Below the pieces are notes generated by a model that had not been told where the DNA came from, searched no databases, and saw nothing but the letters and a program-made list of their open reading frames with translations. DNA of 64,000 bases from Clostridium sp. SY8519. Its GTDB lineage: Bacteria; Bacillota; Clostridia; Lachnospirales; Lachnospiraceae. The translations under genes and the position numbers were made by a program. The stretch's first letter is position 1, and every line of letters begins with the position of its first letter. Below, one piece after another: positions 53,012 to 61,668 of this stretch. The stretch is taken from NCBI RefSeq assembly GCF_000270305.1, contig NC_015737.1:677501-741500 (forward strand), in the 5' to 3' direction.

Positions 53012-54751
53012 TTACTTTCTCTGTTTTTCTCCCGGCATCTGCCATGCATGGTGATCCGTATGCAGAAGCTTATGGGAACGTTCGCTCAGCGGTGCGCCCA
53101 GATAATCCGCGTAAATCTTCCGGATCGACGGATTTTCATGGGAAAACCGCAGGTCTGTCTTCCGGTCAAAGGCATACAGAATCGGAGCCCGGGAAGCCGC
53201 CATCTCTTTTCCGTCATAGAAGGGCTGTCCGCCGCCGCCGACGCAGCCGCCCGGGCAGGCCATAACTTCTACAAAATCATAGGAAACCCGTCCCTTTTTC
53301 ATCGCCTTCAGCAGACGGTCCGCATTGCCCAGCCCGTTGACCACGGCAATCTTTAATGGAATACCGGAAATCTCGAATTCCGCTTCTTTCCATCCGTCCA
53401 TTCCCCGTACCGCGCAGAAAGCGTCCGGATCCGGATTTTCCCCGGTTGCCAGATAATAGGCAGAGCGCAGCGCCGCCTCCATCACACCGCCGGTCGCGCC
53501 GAAGATATTGCCGGCGCCGGACCCGAATCCCATCGGATCATCCAGCGGCACTTCTTCCAGCAGTTCCGGTTTGACATGCTGGGAACGGATCAGACGGACC
53601 AGTTCCCGGTTGGTCAGCACCACATCCACATCCGGATCCCCGCAGGCGTCATTCATAACCGGGATGTCGCTCTCCTGCTTTTTCGCCAGGCAGGGCATGA
53701 TGGAAATGGAGAAGATCTTCTTCGGATCCAGTCCCTTTAACTGCGCCACATAGCTCTTGATCACGGCGCCAAACATCTGCTGCGGCGATTTCGCCGTGGA
53801 CAGGTGATCCGTATACTCCGGATAATGGCTCTTTAAAAAACGCACCCAGCCCGGACAGCAGCTGGTAAACATCGGGAAGTCCCGTCTGCCTCCTTTGAGC
53901 CGTTCCAGGAATTCGGAGCCTTCCTCCATAATGGTAAGGTCTGCCGAAAAGTCGGTGTCAAAGACATAGTCAAATCCCAGAAACTTCAGTGTGGCGGACA
54001 GCCGCTCCATGCTGGCCTCCTCCGGAGAAAGTCCCAGCATTTCCCCCCAGGCGGCACGGATGGACGGCGCGATCTGAACCACCGTGGTGATCTCCGGATC
54101 ATCCACCGCATTCACCAGACGGCCAATATCATCCCGCTCTTTCAGGGCGCCTACCGGACAGTGGGTAATACACTGGCCGCACAGCGCGCAGTCCGAATCC
54201 TCCAGGCTGTATACACCGCGCACATCCACCGCGGAACGGGCACCGGTCCCCACAATATCCCAGATCTGCGTGGCCTGGATCTTGTCACACACCTGCACAC
54301 AGCGCATGCACTGAATGCATTTGGTGTAATCCCGGATCAGCGGGAAGGTCTCACTTCCTCTCTGCTCCGGAATATGCTTCTCAAAGGGCATCTCCTGGAT
54401 ATTCAGCTCCTTGGCCAGCTTCTGCAGGGAACAGTCTGTACTGCGGACACAGGTGGTGCAGTGGTCATTATGTTCTGACAGGATCAGCTGCACATTGGTC
54501 CGTCTGGTTTCCCGCGCTTTTTTGCTGGTGGTATGAATCACCATGCCGTCTTCCAGTATATTGTTGCATGCCGTAAACAGCTTTTCATGGCCTTCCACTT
54601 CCACCACACAGACTCTGCAGGCGCCCACTTCATTGATATCTTTCAGGAAACACAAAGTCGGGATCATAATTCCCACACTTGCCGCGGCGTCGAGGATCGT
54701 GGTCTTCTCCGGCACCTGTACCTTCTTCCCATCTATGACTGCATTTACCAT
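53012..54751 (-). CDS. [FeFe] hydrogenase, NAD(P)H-linked group A type
   Basis: A 579-residue catalytic subunit. N-terminal [2Fe-2S] (C34, C45, C48, C62), a His-Cys3 cluster (H97, C98, C101, C107) and two [4Fe-4S] modules near 145-155 and 188-198. The H-cluster motifs are intact: TSCCPGW (296-302), MPCLAKK (352-358) and MACPGGCVGGGGQP (497-510). It reversibly makes H2 from reduced carriers and suits fermentative redox balance. It overlaps the flavoprotein gene by 7 bp. Maturases HydE/F/G are not in the window. Confidence 0.96.
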   Translation of the reverse strand: MVNAVIDGKKVQVPEKTTILDAAASVGIMIPTLCFLKDINEVGACRVCVVEVEGHEKLFTACNNILEDGMVIHTTSKKARETRRTNVQLILSEHNDHCTTCVRSTDCSLQKLAKELNIQEMPFEKHIPEQRGSETFPLIRDYTKCIQCMRCVQVCDKIQATQIWDIVGTGARSAVDVRGVYSLEDSDCALCGQCITHCPVGALKERDDIGRLVNAVDDPEITTVVQIAPSIRAAWGEMLGLSPEEASMERLSATLKFLGFDYVFDTDFSADLTIMEEGSEFLERLKGGRRDFPMFTSCCPGWVRFLKSHYPEYTDHLSTAKSPQQMFGAVIKSYVAQLKGLDPKKIFSISIMPCLAKKQESDIPVMNDACGDPDVDVVLTNRELVRLIRSQHVKPELLEEVPLDDPMGFGSGAGNIFGATGGVMEAALRSAYYLATGENPDPDAFCAVRGMDGWKEAEFEISGIPLKIAVVNGLGNADRLLKAMKKGRVSYDFVEVMACPGGCVGGGGQPFYDGKEMAASRAPILYAFDRKTDLRFSHENPSIRKIYADYLGAPLSERSHKLLHTDHHAWQMPGEKQRK

Positions 54752-56577
54752 TCCTGTTCCTTGCCTCCTTTTAAAATTCCGTATCCGAAGTGATCACAGT
54801 GCAGACACCGGCCGGACTCCTGATAAGCCTCTTCCTCCGACATCGCGCACTCCATCAGGCAGAAATCGTGAATCCGCTCCGCTGCCGGCCGCTCTGTCAT
54901 CTCCACTCTGCCACGGGGATCATTGTCATTGAGCTGAATCACCGGCAGGTCGATTTCACACCGGATCTCGTGGTCATAGCCCAGATACTCATCAATATTG
55001 GCCGCTGCCACTTTGCCGCCGGCAATGGCCTGAATAACAGTGGCCGGTCCGGTCACACAGTCTCCGCCGGCAAAGATGCCTTCCGCATCCTTGACATCCG
55101 CGGAATCCAGCGCGTCAATTGTCCCTCGGTGCACCGGAATGCCGAATTCCTGGAAGGCGCTGGAGTCAATACCCTGGCCGATGGCCACCAGCACCCGGTC
55201 GCAGGCCCAGCGCTCTTCTGCGCTGTCTGCCGCTTCCGGCGCCGGGCGTCCGCCCCGGATGGCCCCTACTTTCTGCGGCTGTACCCAGAGGGCAGCCACC
55301 CTGCCTTCCGCGTCTTTTTCAATCCGCATCGGCGCGTTCAGTCCGCAGATCTCCACACCGTCCGCGATGGCGCCTTCCACCTCTTCTTCCAGCGCCGTCA
55401 TATCCGCTTTTCTTCTGCGATAGGCCACGCGGACAGACTTCGCACCCAGACGGACCGCGGAGCGGGCCACATCCATAGCCACATTTCCGCCGCCGATGAC
55501 TACGATATCCAGACCGGTAAAGTCCATGGGCATGCTGTCTCCAATAGAACGCAGCATTTCCACCGCGGAGATCACACCGGCCGCGTCTTCCCCTTCAATT
55601 CCGATCTTTCTGTCCTGATGCGCGCCGATGGACAGATACAGCGCGTCATTCTGTTCCTTCAGCTCCGCCAGAGAAATATCCCTGCCGATTCGAACGTCTG
55701 TCACCACCTGGAAGCCGGTGCTCTGAAGCGTCTCAATCTCCCGGTCCAGAATTTCCCGCGGCAGCCGGTAGGCCGGTATCCCGTAGCGCAGCATGCCGCC
55801 CAGCTGTTTTCTCTGTTCGTATACAGTAACCGTATGCCCCATCAAAGACAGATAATAGGCCGCGGACAAACCGGCGGGGCCTCCGCCTACCACAGCCACC
55901 TTTTTCCCGGTAGCTTCCGCCCGTTCCGGGATCACCGGATCTCCTTCCTGTTCCACCGCATAGCGTTTCAGACCGCGGATATTCAGGGCATCATCCACCA
56001 TGGAACGGCGGCAGCGCGCCTCGCAGGGATGCTCACAGATCAGGCCGCACACCGCCGGAAACGGATTGTCCTGACGGATCAGCTGCACTGCTTCCGCGTA
56101 TCTGCCCGCATGGATCAGGGAAATATATCCGGGCACATTGACGTGGGCAGGACAGAGGGACTGGCACGGCACCGGCTCCCGGCTCATCAGGGAACATCTG
56201 CCCTTCTGAATATGCTCCACAAAATCCTCCCGGAATCCCCTGACGCCCTTCAGCGCCATCCGGGCCGCCTCATAGCCGATGGCACAGTCTGCGCTGCAGA
56301 AGATCACCATGGCAGTCTTTTCGATCATGGCCAGTGTCTCCATGGTCCCTTTGCGGTTCAGCACCTGATTCACCAGTTCCTCCAGGCGCTGCAGCCCCAC
56401 CCGGCAGGGAATGCATTTGCCGCAGGACTGGGCATGACTCATATGCAGAAACGCGGAAGTCAGTTCCACCGGACACAGTCCCGGCTGACTGGCCACAATC
56501 CGTCGTTCCAGATCTTTGTACAGTTCTTCCACTGTCTCCTGTGCCTTGTTCTTTGTCACAATTGTTAATCTGCTCAT
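54745..56577 (-). CDS. NuoF-4Fe4S/GltD-like fusion flavoprotein of the hydrogenase operon
   Basis: A 610-residue fusion. The N-terminal part has the [4Fe-4S] segment typical of the NuoF C-terminus (SCGKCIPCRVGL, C52, C55, C58, and CSADCAIG further on). From about 140 it is a GltD/NfnB-like oxidoreductase with two N-terminal [4Fe-4S] sites, an FAD motif VVGGGPAGLSAA, and a second dinucleotide motif VIGGGNVAMDVA. It has no NuoF FMN/NADH domain. It is the electron-input partner of the [FeFe] hydrogenase, oxidising NAD(P)H with or without bifurcation. It overlaps the hydrogenase gene by 7 bp. Confidence 0.88.
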   Translation of the reverse strand: MSRLTIVTKNKAQETVEELYKDLERRIVASQPGLCPVELTSAFLHMSHAQSCGKCIPCRVGLQRLEELVNQVLNRKGTMETLAMIEKTAMVIFCSADCAIGYEAARMALKGVRGFREDFVEHIQKGRCSLMSREPVPCQSLCPAHVNVPGYISLIHAGRYAEAVQLIRQDNPFPAVCGLICEHPCEARCRRSMVDDALNIRGLKRYAVEQEGDPVIPERAEATGKKVAVVGGGPAGLSAAYYLSLMGHTVTVYEQRKQLGGMLRYGIPAYRLPREILDREIETLQSTGFQVVTDVRIGRDISLAELKEQNDALYLSIGAHQDRKIGIEGEDAAGVISAVEMLRSIGDSMPMDFTGLDIVVIGGGNVAMDVARSAVRLGAKSVRVAYRRRKADMTALEEEVEGAIADGVEICGLNAPMRIEKDAEGRVAALWVQPQKVGAIRGGRPAPEAADSAEERWACDRVLVAIGQGIDSSAFQEFGIPVHRGTIDALDSADVKDAEGIFAGGDCVTGPATVIQAIAGGKVAAANIDEYLGYDHEIRCEIDLPVIQLNDNDPRGRVEMTERPAAERIHDFCLMECAMSEEEAYQESGRCLHCDHFGYGILKGGKEQEW

Positions 56578-56950
56578 ACGTGTGTTCTTTGCTCCTTCTC
56601 CTACTTTGTTGTTTTTTTGTCAATACATTATTTTTCTGTATAAATCAGGGAACGCCGAATCAGCGTTCCCCGATTGCTTCAGTAAAAGTTCTGAAAAAAA
56701 GTAAGGATGGTAAACTTTTTTGAGGATGGTAACTTTTTTTTCATTACTCTTTCTCTTTACAGGTTTTATTCTATGTTTCCCGCTCTGAAAAAGGAAATTC
56801 TGTTTGTGTATAACCGTCCGCACAATCCGCATAATCACTTAGCCCTAGCCGCTTGCCCCCCTTCCCTGCCCCTTGTTATACTGAAGACACCGGGAAGAAA
56901 CTACCCTGCAGAAAGAAAACAACCCGTCATAATACTTATGGAGGATCAAA
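56578..56950. promoter_or_regulatory. Divergent regulatory region between hydrogenase operon and phosphotriesterase gene
   Basis: It holds a hairpin GGGAACGC/GCGTTCCC (56648-56670) in the hydrogenase leader. It also holds two direct copies of AGGATGGTAA (56704-56713 and 56723-56732), 19 bp apart and each followed by a T run. On the plus strand TTGCCC (56853-56858) and TATACT (56877-56882) with an 18-bp spacer form a promoter for the phosphotriesterase-like gene. No coding frame is convincing. Confidence 0.6.
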
Positions 56951-57931
56951 ATGAAAACAGTTCATACCGTTACCGGTCCGGTTCCTGTATCCGAACTCGG
57001 GTCCGCGCTCATGCATGAGCATTTTCTTTACGGATACTGCGGCTACCAGGGAGACAGCACTTTGGGCGCCTTTCATGAAGACGAAGCCTTCCGCATCTGT
57101 CTGAAAGCAGCCGAAACGGCAAAATCCTACGGCATCAAAACCATCGTGGATGCCACCACCAATGAATGCGGCAGAAATGTGCGCTTTTTAAAACGCATCG
57201 CGGAAGCCGCTGATATCCATATTATCTGCTCCACCGGATTTTACTTTGAGCAGGAAAGCGCCTACGGCTACTGGAAATTCCGCAGTGCCTTCGCCAACAT
57301 TGAAGATGAGATCGCGGAAATGATGATTACCGAACTTACCGAGGGCATTGAAGGCACCGGCATCCGGGCCGGCGTGATTAAGCTGGCTTCCAGCTTTCAG
57401 AAAATCACGCCCATGGAACAGCACTTTTTCCGTGCCGCTGCCCGTGCGCAGAAAGAAACCGGCTGTGTCATCATCACCCACACCCAGCAGGGCACCATGG
57501 GACCGGATCAGGCCCGCCTTCTGCTGGAAAACGGCGCCGATCCCGCCAAAATCGCCATCGGCCATATGTGCGGCAATCTGGACGTCGAGTATCATAAGCA
57601 GGTGCTTTCCCAGGGTGTATATGTCAACCTGGACCGCTTCGGCCTGGAAGGCGAACTTTTCCACACCCCGACGGACAGCCAGCGCGTGGACCTGATCGAG
57701 GCACTCATCGCTGCCGGCTATGAAGATAAGATTCTTCTGGGTCATGACAGCGTCAATGTCCAGCTGGGCCGTCCGAACATCATGACCGGCTTTATGAAGG
57801 AAGCCCTGAAAAACGCCAATATCGGCGATATCGGCCACCGGGTCATTCCGGATATGAAACGACGCGGTTTTACCGACGCCCGCATCCGCAAACTGCTGGA
57901 AGACAATCCCCAGCGTCTGTTCCAGGCCTGA
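56951..57931 (+). CDS. Phosphotriesterase-family metallohydrolase
   Basis: A 326-residue TIM-barrel amidohydrolase. The binuclear metal site is complete: H22 and H24 (MHEH), carboxylated K144 (GVIKLAS), H177 (ITHT), H205 (IGHMC) and D266 (LGHDS). Family members hydrolyse lactones or phosphotriesters; lactonase activity is the usual native role. GGAGG precedes the ATG. It is followed by a DUF1097 membrane protein, suggesting a metabolite uptake-and-hydrolysis pair. Confidence 0.92.
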   Translation: MKTVHTVTGPVPVSELGSALMHEHFLYGYCGYQGDSTLGAFHEDEAFRICLKAAETAKSYGIKTIVDATTNECGRNVRFLKRIAEAADIHIICSTGFYFEQESAYGYWKFRSAFANIEDEIAEMMITELTEGIEGTGIRAGVIKLASSFQKITPMEQHFFRAAARAQKETGCVIITHTQQGTMGPDQARLLLENGADPAKIAIGHMCGNLDVEYHKQVLSQGVYVNLDRFGLEGELFHTPTDSQRVDLIEALIAAGYEDKILLGHDSVNVQLGRPNIMTGFMKEALKNANIGDIGHRVIPDMKRRGFTDARIRKLLEDNPQRLFQA

Positions 57932-58006
57932 TCCGGCCGATTCCCGCAGCTGTCCGGCAGACAGCTGCTTTCTCTGTAACGGAATAACAATCAAGGAGGA
58001 CAATCC

Positions 58007-58516
58007 ATGAGCAGAAAAGCCATCTTCTGGTTTTCACTGTGGACCAGTGCATTTTCCGCACTCTTTTACTTTTTCTACAATTTCCTGCCCTTCGGTGTGG
58101 GATGGATGATGTTTGTCTGCCTGGGCGTATTCTTCGGCATGGGATTAAAGCCGAAAGATACCCCTGCGCTGCTTCTTTCTTCCTACTGCGGCATCGCCTG
58201 GGGATTATTTGATTTTCTTCTGATTTCCCTCTTTGCCCGCATGGGTATGAACGGCCAGGCATCCACGTTCCTGTCCATCGTCATCGGCACTACCATTACC
58301 ATGTGCATTCACTTAGGGCCTCTGGGCAATACGCCGCTGCGGCATATGCCCATCATTTTCGCCGGGGTCTGCCTGACCTTTTCCCAGAATGGGAAAAATA
58401 TTCTCGGTCTGGTGGTTACCTTTGCCTTCGGCCTGGCGCTCTGTGCGGTATGCTTTGCCGGACAGGCAGTATTTGTAAAAAAATTCCCGCTGGAACAGCA
58501 GGAACCGGCAGGATAA
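58007..58516 (+). CDS. DUF1097-family membrane protein
   Basis: A 169-residue membrane protein with five hydrophobic segments, matching the DUF1097 pattern (small, integral, unknown function). AAGGAGGAC precedes the ATG. It follows the phosphotriesterase-family gene by 75 bp in the same direction and ends at a strong terminator, so they likely form an operon. Confidence 0.8.
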   Translation: MSRKAIFWFSLWTSAFSALFYFFYNFLPFGVGWMMFVCLGVFFGMGLKPKDTPALLLSSYCGIAWGLFDFLLISLFARMGMNGQASTFLSIVIGTTITMCIHLGPLGNTPLRHMPIIFAGVCLTFSQNGKNILGLVVTFAFGLALCAVCFAGQAVFVKKFPLEQQEPAG

Positions 58517-58542
58517 AAGATAAAGTGTTCGCTGTCTGCAGA

Positions 58543-58588
58543 CAGATGCCCGGAGCACAGGAAAACGGCTCCGGGCATCTGTTTTTTA
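58543..58588 (+). terminator. Terminator of the phosphotriesterase-DUF1097 operon
   Basis: CAGATGCCCGGAGC (58543-58556) pairs with GCTCCGGGCATCTG (58568-58581), followed by six T. A classical strong terminator. Confidence 0.95.
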
Positions 58589-58596
58589 TTGTTTTT

Positions 58597-59025
58597 CTAT
58601 TTCTTTTCTGAAGGCTGACCGCCTCCATGCTTCCGGCGGATCCGGACGCAGAGCGCGGATCCTGCGCCAAGGGCCAGGAAAAAGATTCCGCATCCGATCT
58701 GACGGTTCGGCGTAATGCGCACTTTCTCTCCCTGATAGTCCACGTCCTGCTTCTGCAGGTCGGAGACATACGATTCATATTCCTTTTCCGTGCGGAACAC
58801 CTGCCGGAAAGACTGGTTTTCTCCCTGGGTAACCGAATAAAACGTTCCGCGCGGCATAACCGCGGCGCAGATCAGCAGAGCTGCTGCAATCAGAAACGCC
58901 GCCACTGAATAGCGGAACCCGATTTTTTTCCTGACTGCCCGGACAGTTCCGAATACAATCATAAAAACAGCCGCTGCCGCTGAAAGAATGAGGCCGATCG
59001 CGTTTGCAATTAAAAAATTAAACAT
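58597..59025 (-). CDS. Hypothetical membrane protein (142 aa)
   Basis: Not recognised. A 142-residue protein with two N-terminal transmembrane segments (about 5-25 and 38-57), an extracellular or periplasmic-like loop (60-105), and a third hydrophobic segment near 108-125. GGAGGATAA precedes the ATG at 59025. It is convergent with the DUF1097 gene. Confidence 0.8.
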   Translation of the reverse strand: MFNFLIANAIGLILSAAAAVFMIVFGTVRAVRKKIGFRYSVAAFLIAAALLICAAVMPRGTFYSVTQGENQSFRQVFRTEKEYESYVSDLQKQDVDYQGEKVRITPNRQIGCGIFFLALGAGSALCVRIRRKHGGGQPSEKK

Positions 59026-59138
59026 TGGTTATCCTCCCGTTGGTATTTCTACGTTTTTTATTATAAATAGACACATAAAAAATATACACAAAATCAGTAT
59101 GCCTGGAATCCCTATCTGTATACTAAAATAAAAAAAGC

Positions 59139-59324
59139 ATGGATATCAGTGATCGGGAAGTAACCGTCGGAAAACGCAGAGTTCGTGTATACTATCGTAT
59201 AGAAGAATCCGGCAAACAGCGCCTTACTGATTTATTAGAAGACTATCGCAAAACTGCAAATGGAATCGAAAAAATCCTGTCCCGTTCACTTACCGATTAC
59301 GAGGAAAACAAAGATGATAACTGA
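59139..59324 (+). CDS. Small hypothetical protein (61 aa)
   Basis: Not recognised. A 61-residue charged protein (RVRVYYRIEESGKQRLTDLL, then a lysine/acid-rich tail). There is no convincing ribosome binding site before the ATG, so expression is doubtful. It ends 16 bp before an IS605-type element and may be a relic of a mobile region. Confidence 0.4.
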   Translation: MDISDREVTVGKRRVRVYYRIEESGKQRLTDLLEDYRKTANGIEKILSRSLTDYEENKDDN

Positions 59325-59340
59325 ATAGATATCTGCCCTT

Positions 59341-59753
59341 GTCAACTACCCACGACCTAAAGGTCATGGGCTTGTAACTGCCCAGTCGTACTAACGACTT
59401 GCGTCTCCGACCTTTAACCCCAATAGATATTACTATCTAAAGTGGCGTTACATCATGGGGTGGCTGACAGCACCCTTTACGGTAGAGCTTGCTCTGCCGT
59501 AACTACGATTTTGTAGTTGTTGTTTGTACCAGGTACTAAAACTTCCCATGCAGTACAAACGTGGTGAACCTTAGTATATTTTACATAATGCTAGGATTTC
59601 ACATTAAAACCTCATATATACTTTTCAAAGGACAAAGAGTGCCTCGTTCTGAGCCGGAACTAACGGTTTTCTCTTAAAATGGCTCAATATTATTATAACA
59701 CAACAAGGCTCCTCCCACCACCTGAAGGTAGTGGGTTTCCGCCTATGGATACT
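59341..59753 (-). mobile_element. Non-autonomous IS605-type element with candidate orphan omega-RNA
   Basis: 413 bp with no transposase frame. On the minus strand the right end finishes in TTGAC (59341-59345) and carries the subterminal hairpin CCCACGACC-TAAA-GGTCATGGG (59349-59370). The left end has the matching hairpin CCCACCACC-TGAA-GGTAGTGGG (59714-59735) and is flanked by TTGAC (59754-59758), the expected target motif. Between them lie several RNA-like hairpins, among them ACGGTAGAGC/GCTCTGCCGT and TTTGTAC/GTACAAA. TnpB-family guide (omega) RNAs end in this GTGGGTAGTTGAC-type sequence. tnpA and tnpB are absent. Confidence 0.7.
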
Positions 59754-59764
59754 GTCAAGTAATC

Positions 59765-61517
59765 GTTGGCAACCCACTCATACATTTCAACCGTACGTTC
59801 CGTCTTTATAAGGTGTGTATGAAAACACGCTGTGTTTTCTGCTCGCTGCATGCGCTTTTTCGCCCAGGCTCCTGCGCGAACTCGCCCTTTGGGCTCAAAC
59901 ATGCGCCCGCCTTCGCTGCTAGCATGCAGCTCCCTACGAAAGCCTCGCTATCGTTTTTCATTGCACACCATTATAACTTCCGGAACTGTTTAAAATCCTG
60001 CCATGGCCAAAAGTTTTCCCCGTTCCCCGGATGTCTTCCCTTCTAACGCAGTCATATGGCCAATAACCGGGTATTCGTATCCCTTTCCGATCTTCTTCCT
60101 GATCTGGCCTGCCTGCAGGATATCTCCTTTGATTTCTTCCAGTTTCTCTTTTTCAAATATCGGTATTCTCAGCTGCTCCGTTACTTCATAAAGCTTTCCG
60201 GAACATTTCTTCGCCAGGATCTTTGCCAGATGGTTACCGCCCTTGATGCTCCAGCTGGTATGGTTATGCTTCATTCTCCTGGCTATGACGCTCCAGATAT
60301 GGTTCTCCATCGTCCCCATTTTTCTATAAATAAGTCCTTCCGGGCTTTCCGGGATTTCCAGCCCACGCTCCTGATATGGCAGTAGGCCATCCCTGTTGGA
60401 ACGGAAGTAGCTGATCACTTCTTCCACCTTCTTTATGGATTCATCATCGTCCAGGCTGTCACGATATATTTCAAGATAAGCAAAAGTTTCCGCCACCTTA
60501 TTCTCACGCAGCATTTCCATAACATCATGGATTGCTTTTGCATGGGGCAGGTTTTTCCGGATACTCTGGTTTCTGTGAAACGGATCCAGCTGGAACACCG
60601 TTTCCTTATCCTGCGTTTTCTTGATCCAGGAAGCTCCGTCACCATTCAGGAAGCGTAACTGAACCTCATCGAGGTTATACTCGGCAGCGATCATCGCCTC
60701 TCTTTTTTTCTGGAATTCGGAAGCCTTCTCAAATCCGGCAGTCACAACTTTTCCATCAAGAGAGTAGCGGTCGTTTCCCTCCGCTTTCCAACCATCATAG
60801 GCGATTGCTGCTTTCATTTCCGCTTTTGGGAAATGCCGTTTTTCTCGATCTTTTCCCTGAAGATTCAGCCATACACCATCAGCTTCTTCAAACAACACTG
60901 GAACTTCTTTTTCGCCTTTTACTTCTTGTTTCTTATTAGCTGCAACAAGTTCCCTCTCATCATTTTCCAGTTTTTCTCCAAGAGTCTGTATGATATTCCA
61001 CACACCGGTATGGCTGATGGGGAGCCCTGTCATGTCGGAAACTTTGTTGGCACAATTCCGATAGGACATCTCTGTGATGGATGAAACCATGAGTTCCACA
61101 CAATTCTCTGAAACCAGGCCGACACGGTTCATCTTCAGATTTTCATCCAACAGATAGACATAGTGATTTTCACCATACTCATCCCTGGTCCTGTACACAT
61201 ACCTGTCATAAGGCACGTCTCCATAGACCGTTTTGATAGATGTGTGGCGCGTCCCTTTGTCACGGAGTTCGGATGTATCTCTGCTGTCATGCAGGTATTT
61301 ATCATACTGCTGGAGTATCTCTTGGGTCAGTGCGACGCCAAGGTCGCAAACAAATCTGAAAATCTCCTGCTCTAATTCCTTGAAAGTTACGCCCTTTTCC
61401 TCTATCATAGTATTCATCATACAGATCCTTTCGTATGTATTCTTAGCAAAATAAATACTAATGGTTTTCTGTATGATATGGAAGGGGCTTCGGCCTCTTC
61501 TTTTTGTTTTTGCCAAC
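59765..61517 (-). mobile_element. ISLre2-family insertion sequence
   Basis: The inverted ends GTTGGCAA (59765-59772) and TTGCCAAC (61510-61517) bracket the transposase gene. No clear target duplication is visible (left flank CAAGTAATC, right flank TAAAATTTT). It abuts the left end of the IS605-type element with only 11 bp between. The ends are 8 bp only and therefore tentative. Confidence 0.65.
59990..61420 (-). CDS. ISLre2-family (UPF0236) transposase
   Basis: A 476-residue transposase with the ISLre2 pattern: an N-terminal helical segment, TRHTSIKTVYGDVPYDRY, ISHTGVWNIIQ, a DDE-type core with FEEADGVWLNLQGK and FLNGDGASWIKK, and a C-terminal block ARRMKHNHTSWSIKGGNHLAKIL. The first of two adjacent ATGs (61420) follows AAAGGATC. 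It appears full length and intact, so the element may still move. Confidence 0.9.
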   Translation of the reverse strand: MMNTMIEEKGVTFKELEQEIFRFVCDLGVALTQEILQQYDKYLHDSRDTSELRDKGTRHTSIKTVYGDVPYDRYVYRTRDEYGENHYVYLLDENLKMNRVGLVSENCVELMVSSITEMSYRNCANKVSDMTGLPISHTGVWNIIQTLGEKLENDERELVAANKKQEVKGEKEVPVLFEEADGVWLNLQGKDREKRHFPKAEMKAAIAYDGWKAEGNDRYSLDGKVVTAGFEKASEFQKKREAMIAAEYNLDEVQLRFLNGDGASWIKKTQDKETVFQLDPFHRNQSIRKNLPHAKAIHDVMEMLRENKVAETFAYLEIYRDSLDDDESIKKVEEVISYFRSNRDGLLPYQERGLEIPESPEGLIYRKMGTMENHIWSVIARRMKHNHTSWSIKGGNHLAKILAKKCSGKLYEVTEQLRIPIFEKEKLEEIKGDILQAGQIRKKIGKGYEYPVIGHMTALEGKTSGERGKLLAMAGF

Positions 61518-61567
61518 TAAAATTTTACTCTATGCCGCCTATGACAAACGAAAGGAGTTAATTTATG

Positions 61568-61618
61568 AAAAAACCGAAACAGGGACCGCCGCCCCACGAC
61601 AGTCCCTGTTTCGGTTTT
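61568..61618 (-). terminator. Terminator of the MFS gene
   Basis: AAAACCGAAACAGGGAC (61570-61586) and GTCCCTGTTTCGGTTTT (61602-61618) form a perfect 17-bp stem with a T run on the minus strand, 50 bp beyond the MFS stop codon. Confidence 0.92.
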
Positions 61619-61668
61619 GAGAAATAGGTATATGTTATATATAGTAAAAGGTTGGATAATTACATGAT

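Noticed and set aside
54790..56568. 592-codon frame opposite the hydrogenase flavoprotein
   Set aside because: It mirrors the real gene, is rich in His and Arg typical of antisense frames, and has no family resemblance.
59341..59753. CRISPR-like repeat or group II intron
   Set aside because: No regularly spaced repeats and no reverse transcriptase frame or domain-V-like end; the hairpin pair and TTGAC flanks fit IS605 ends better.
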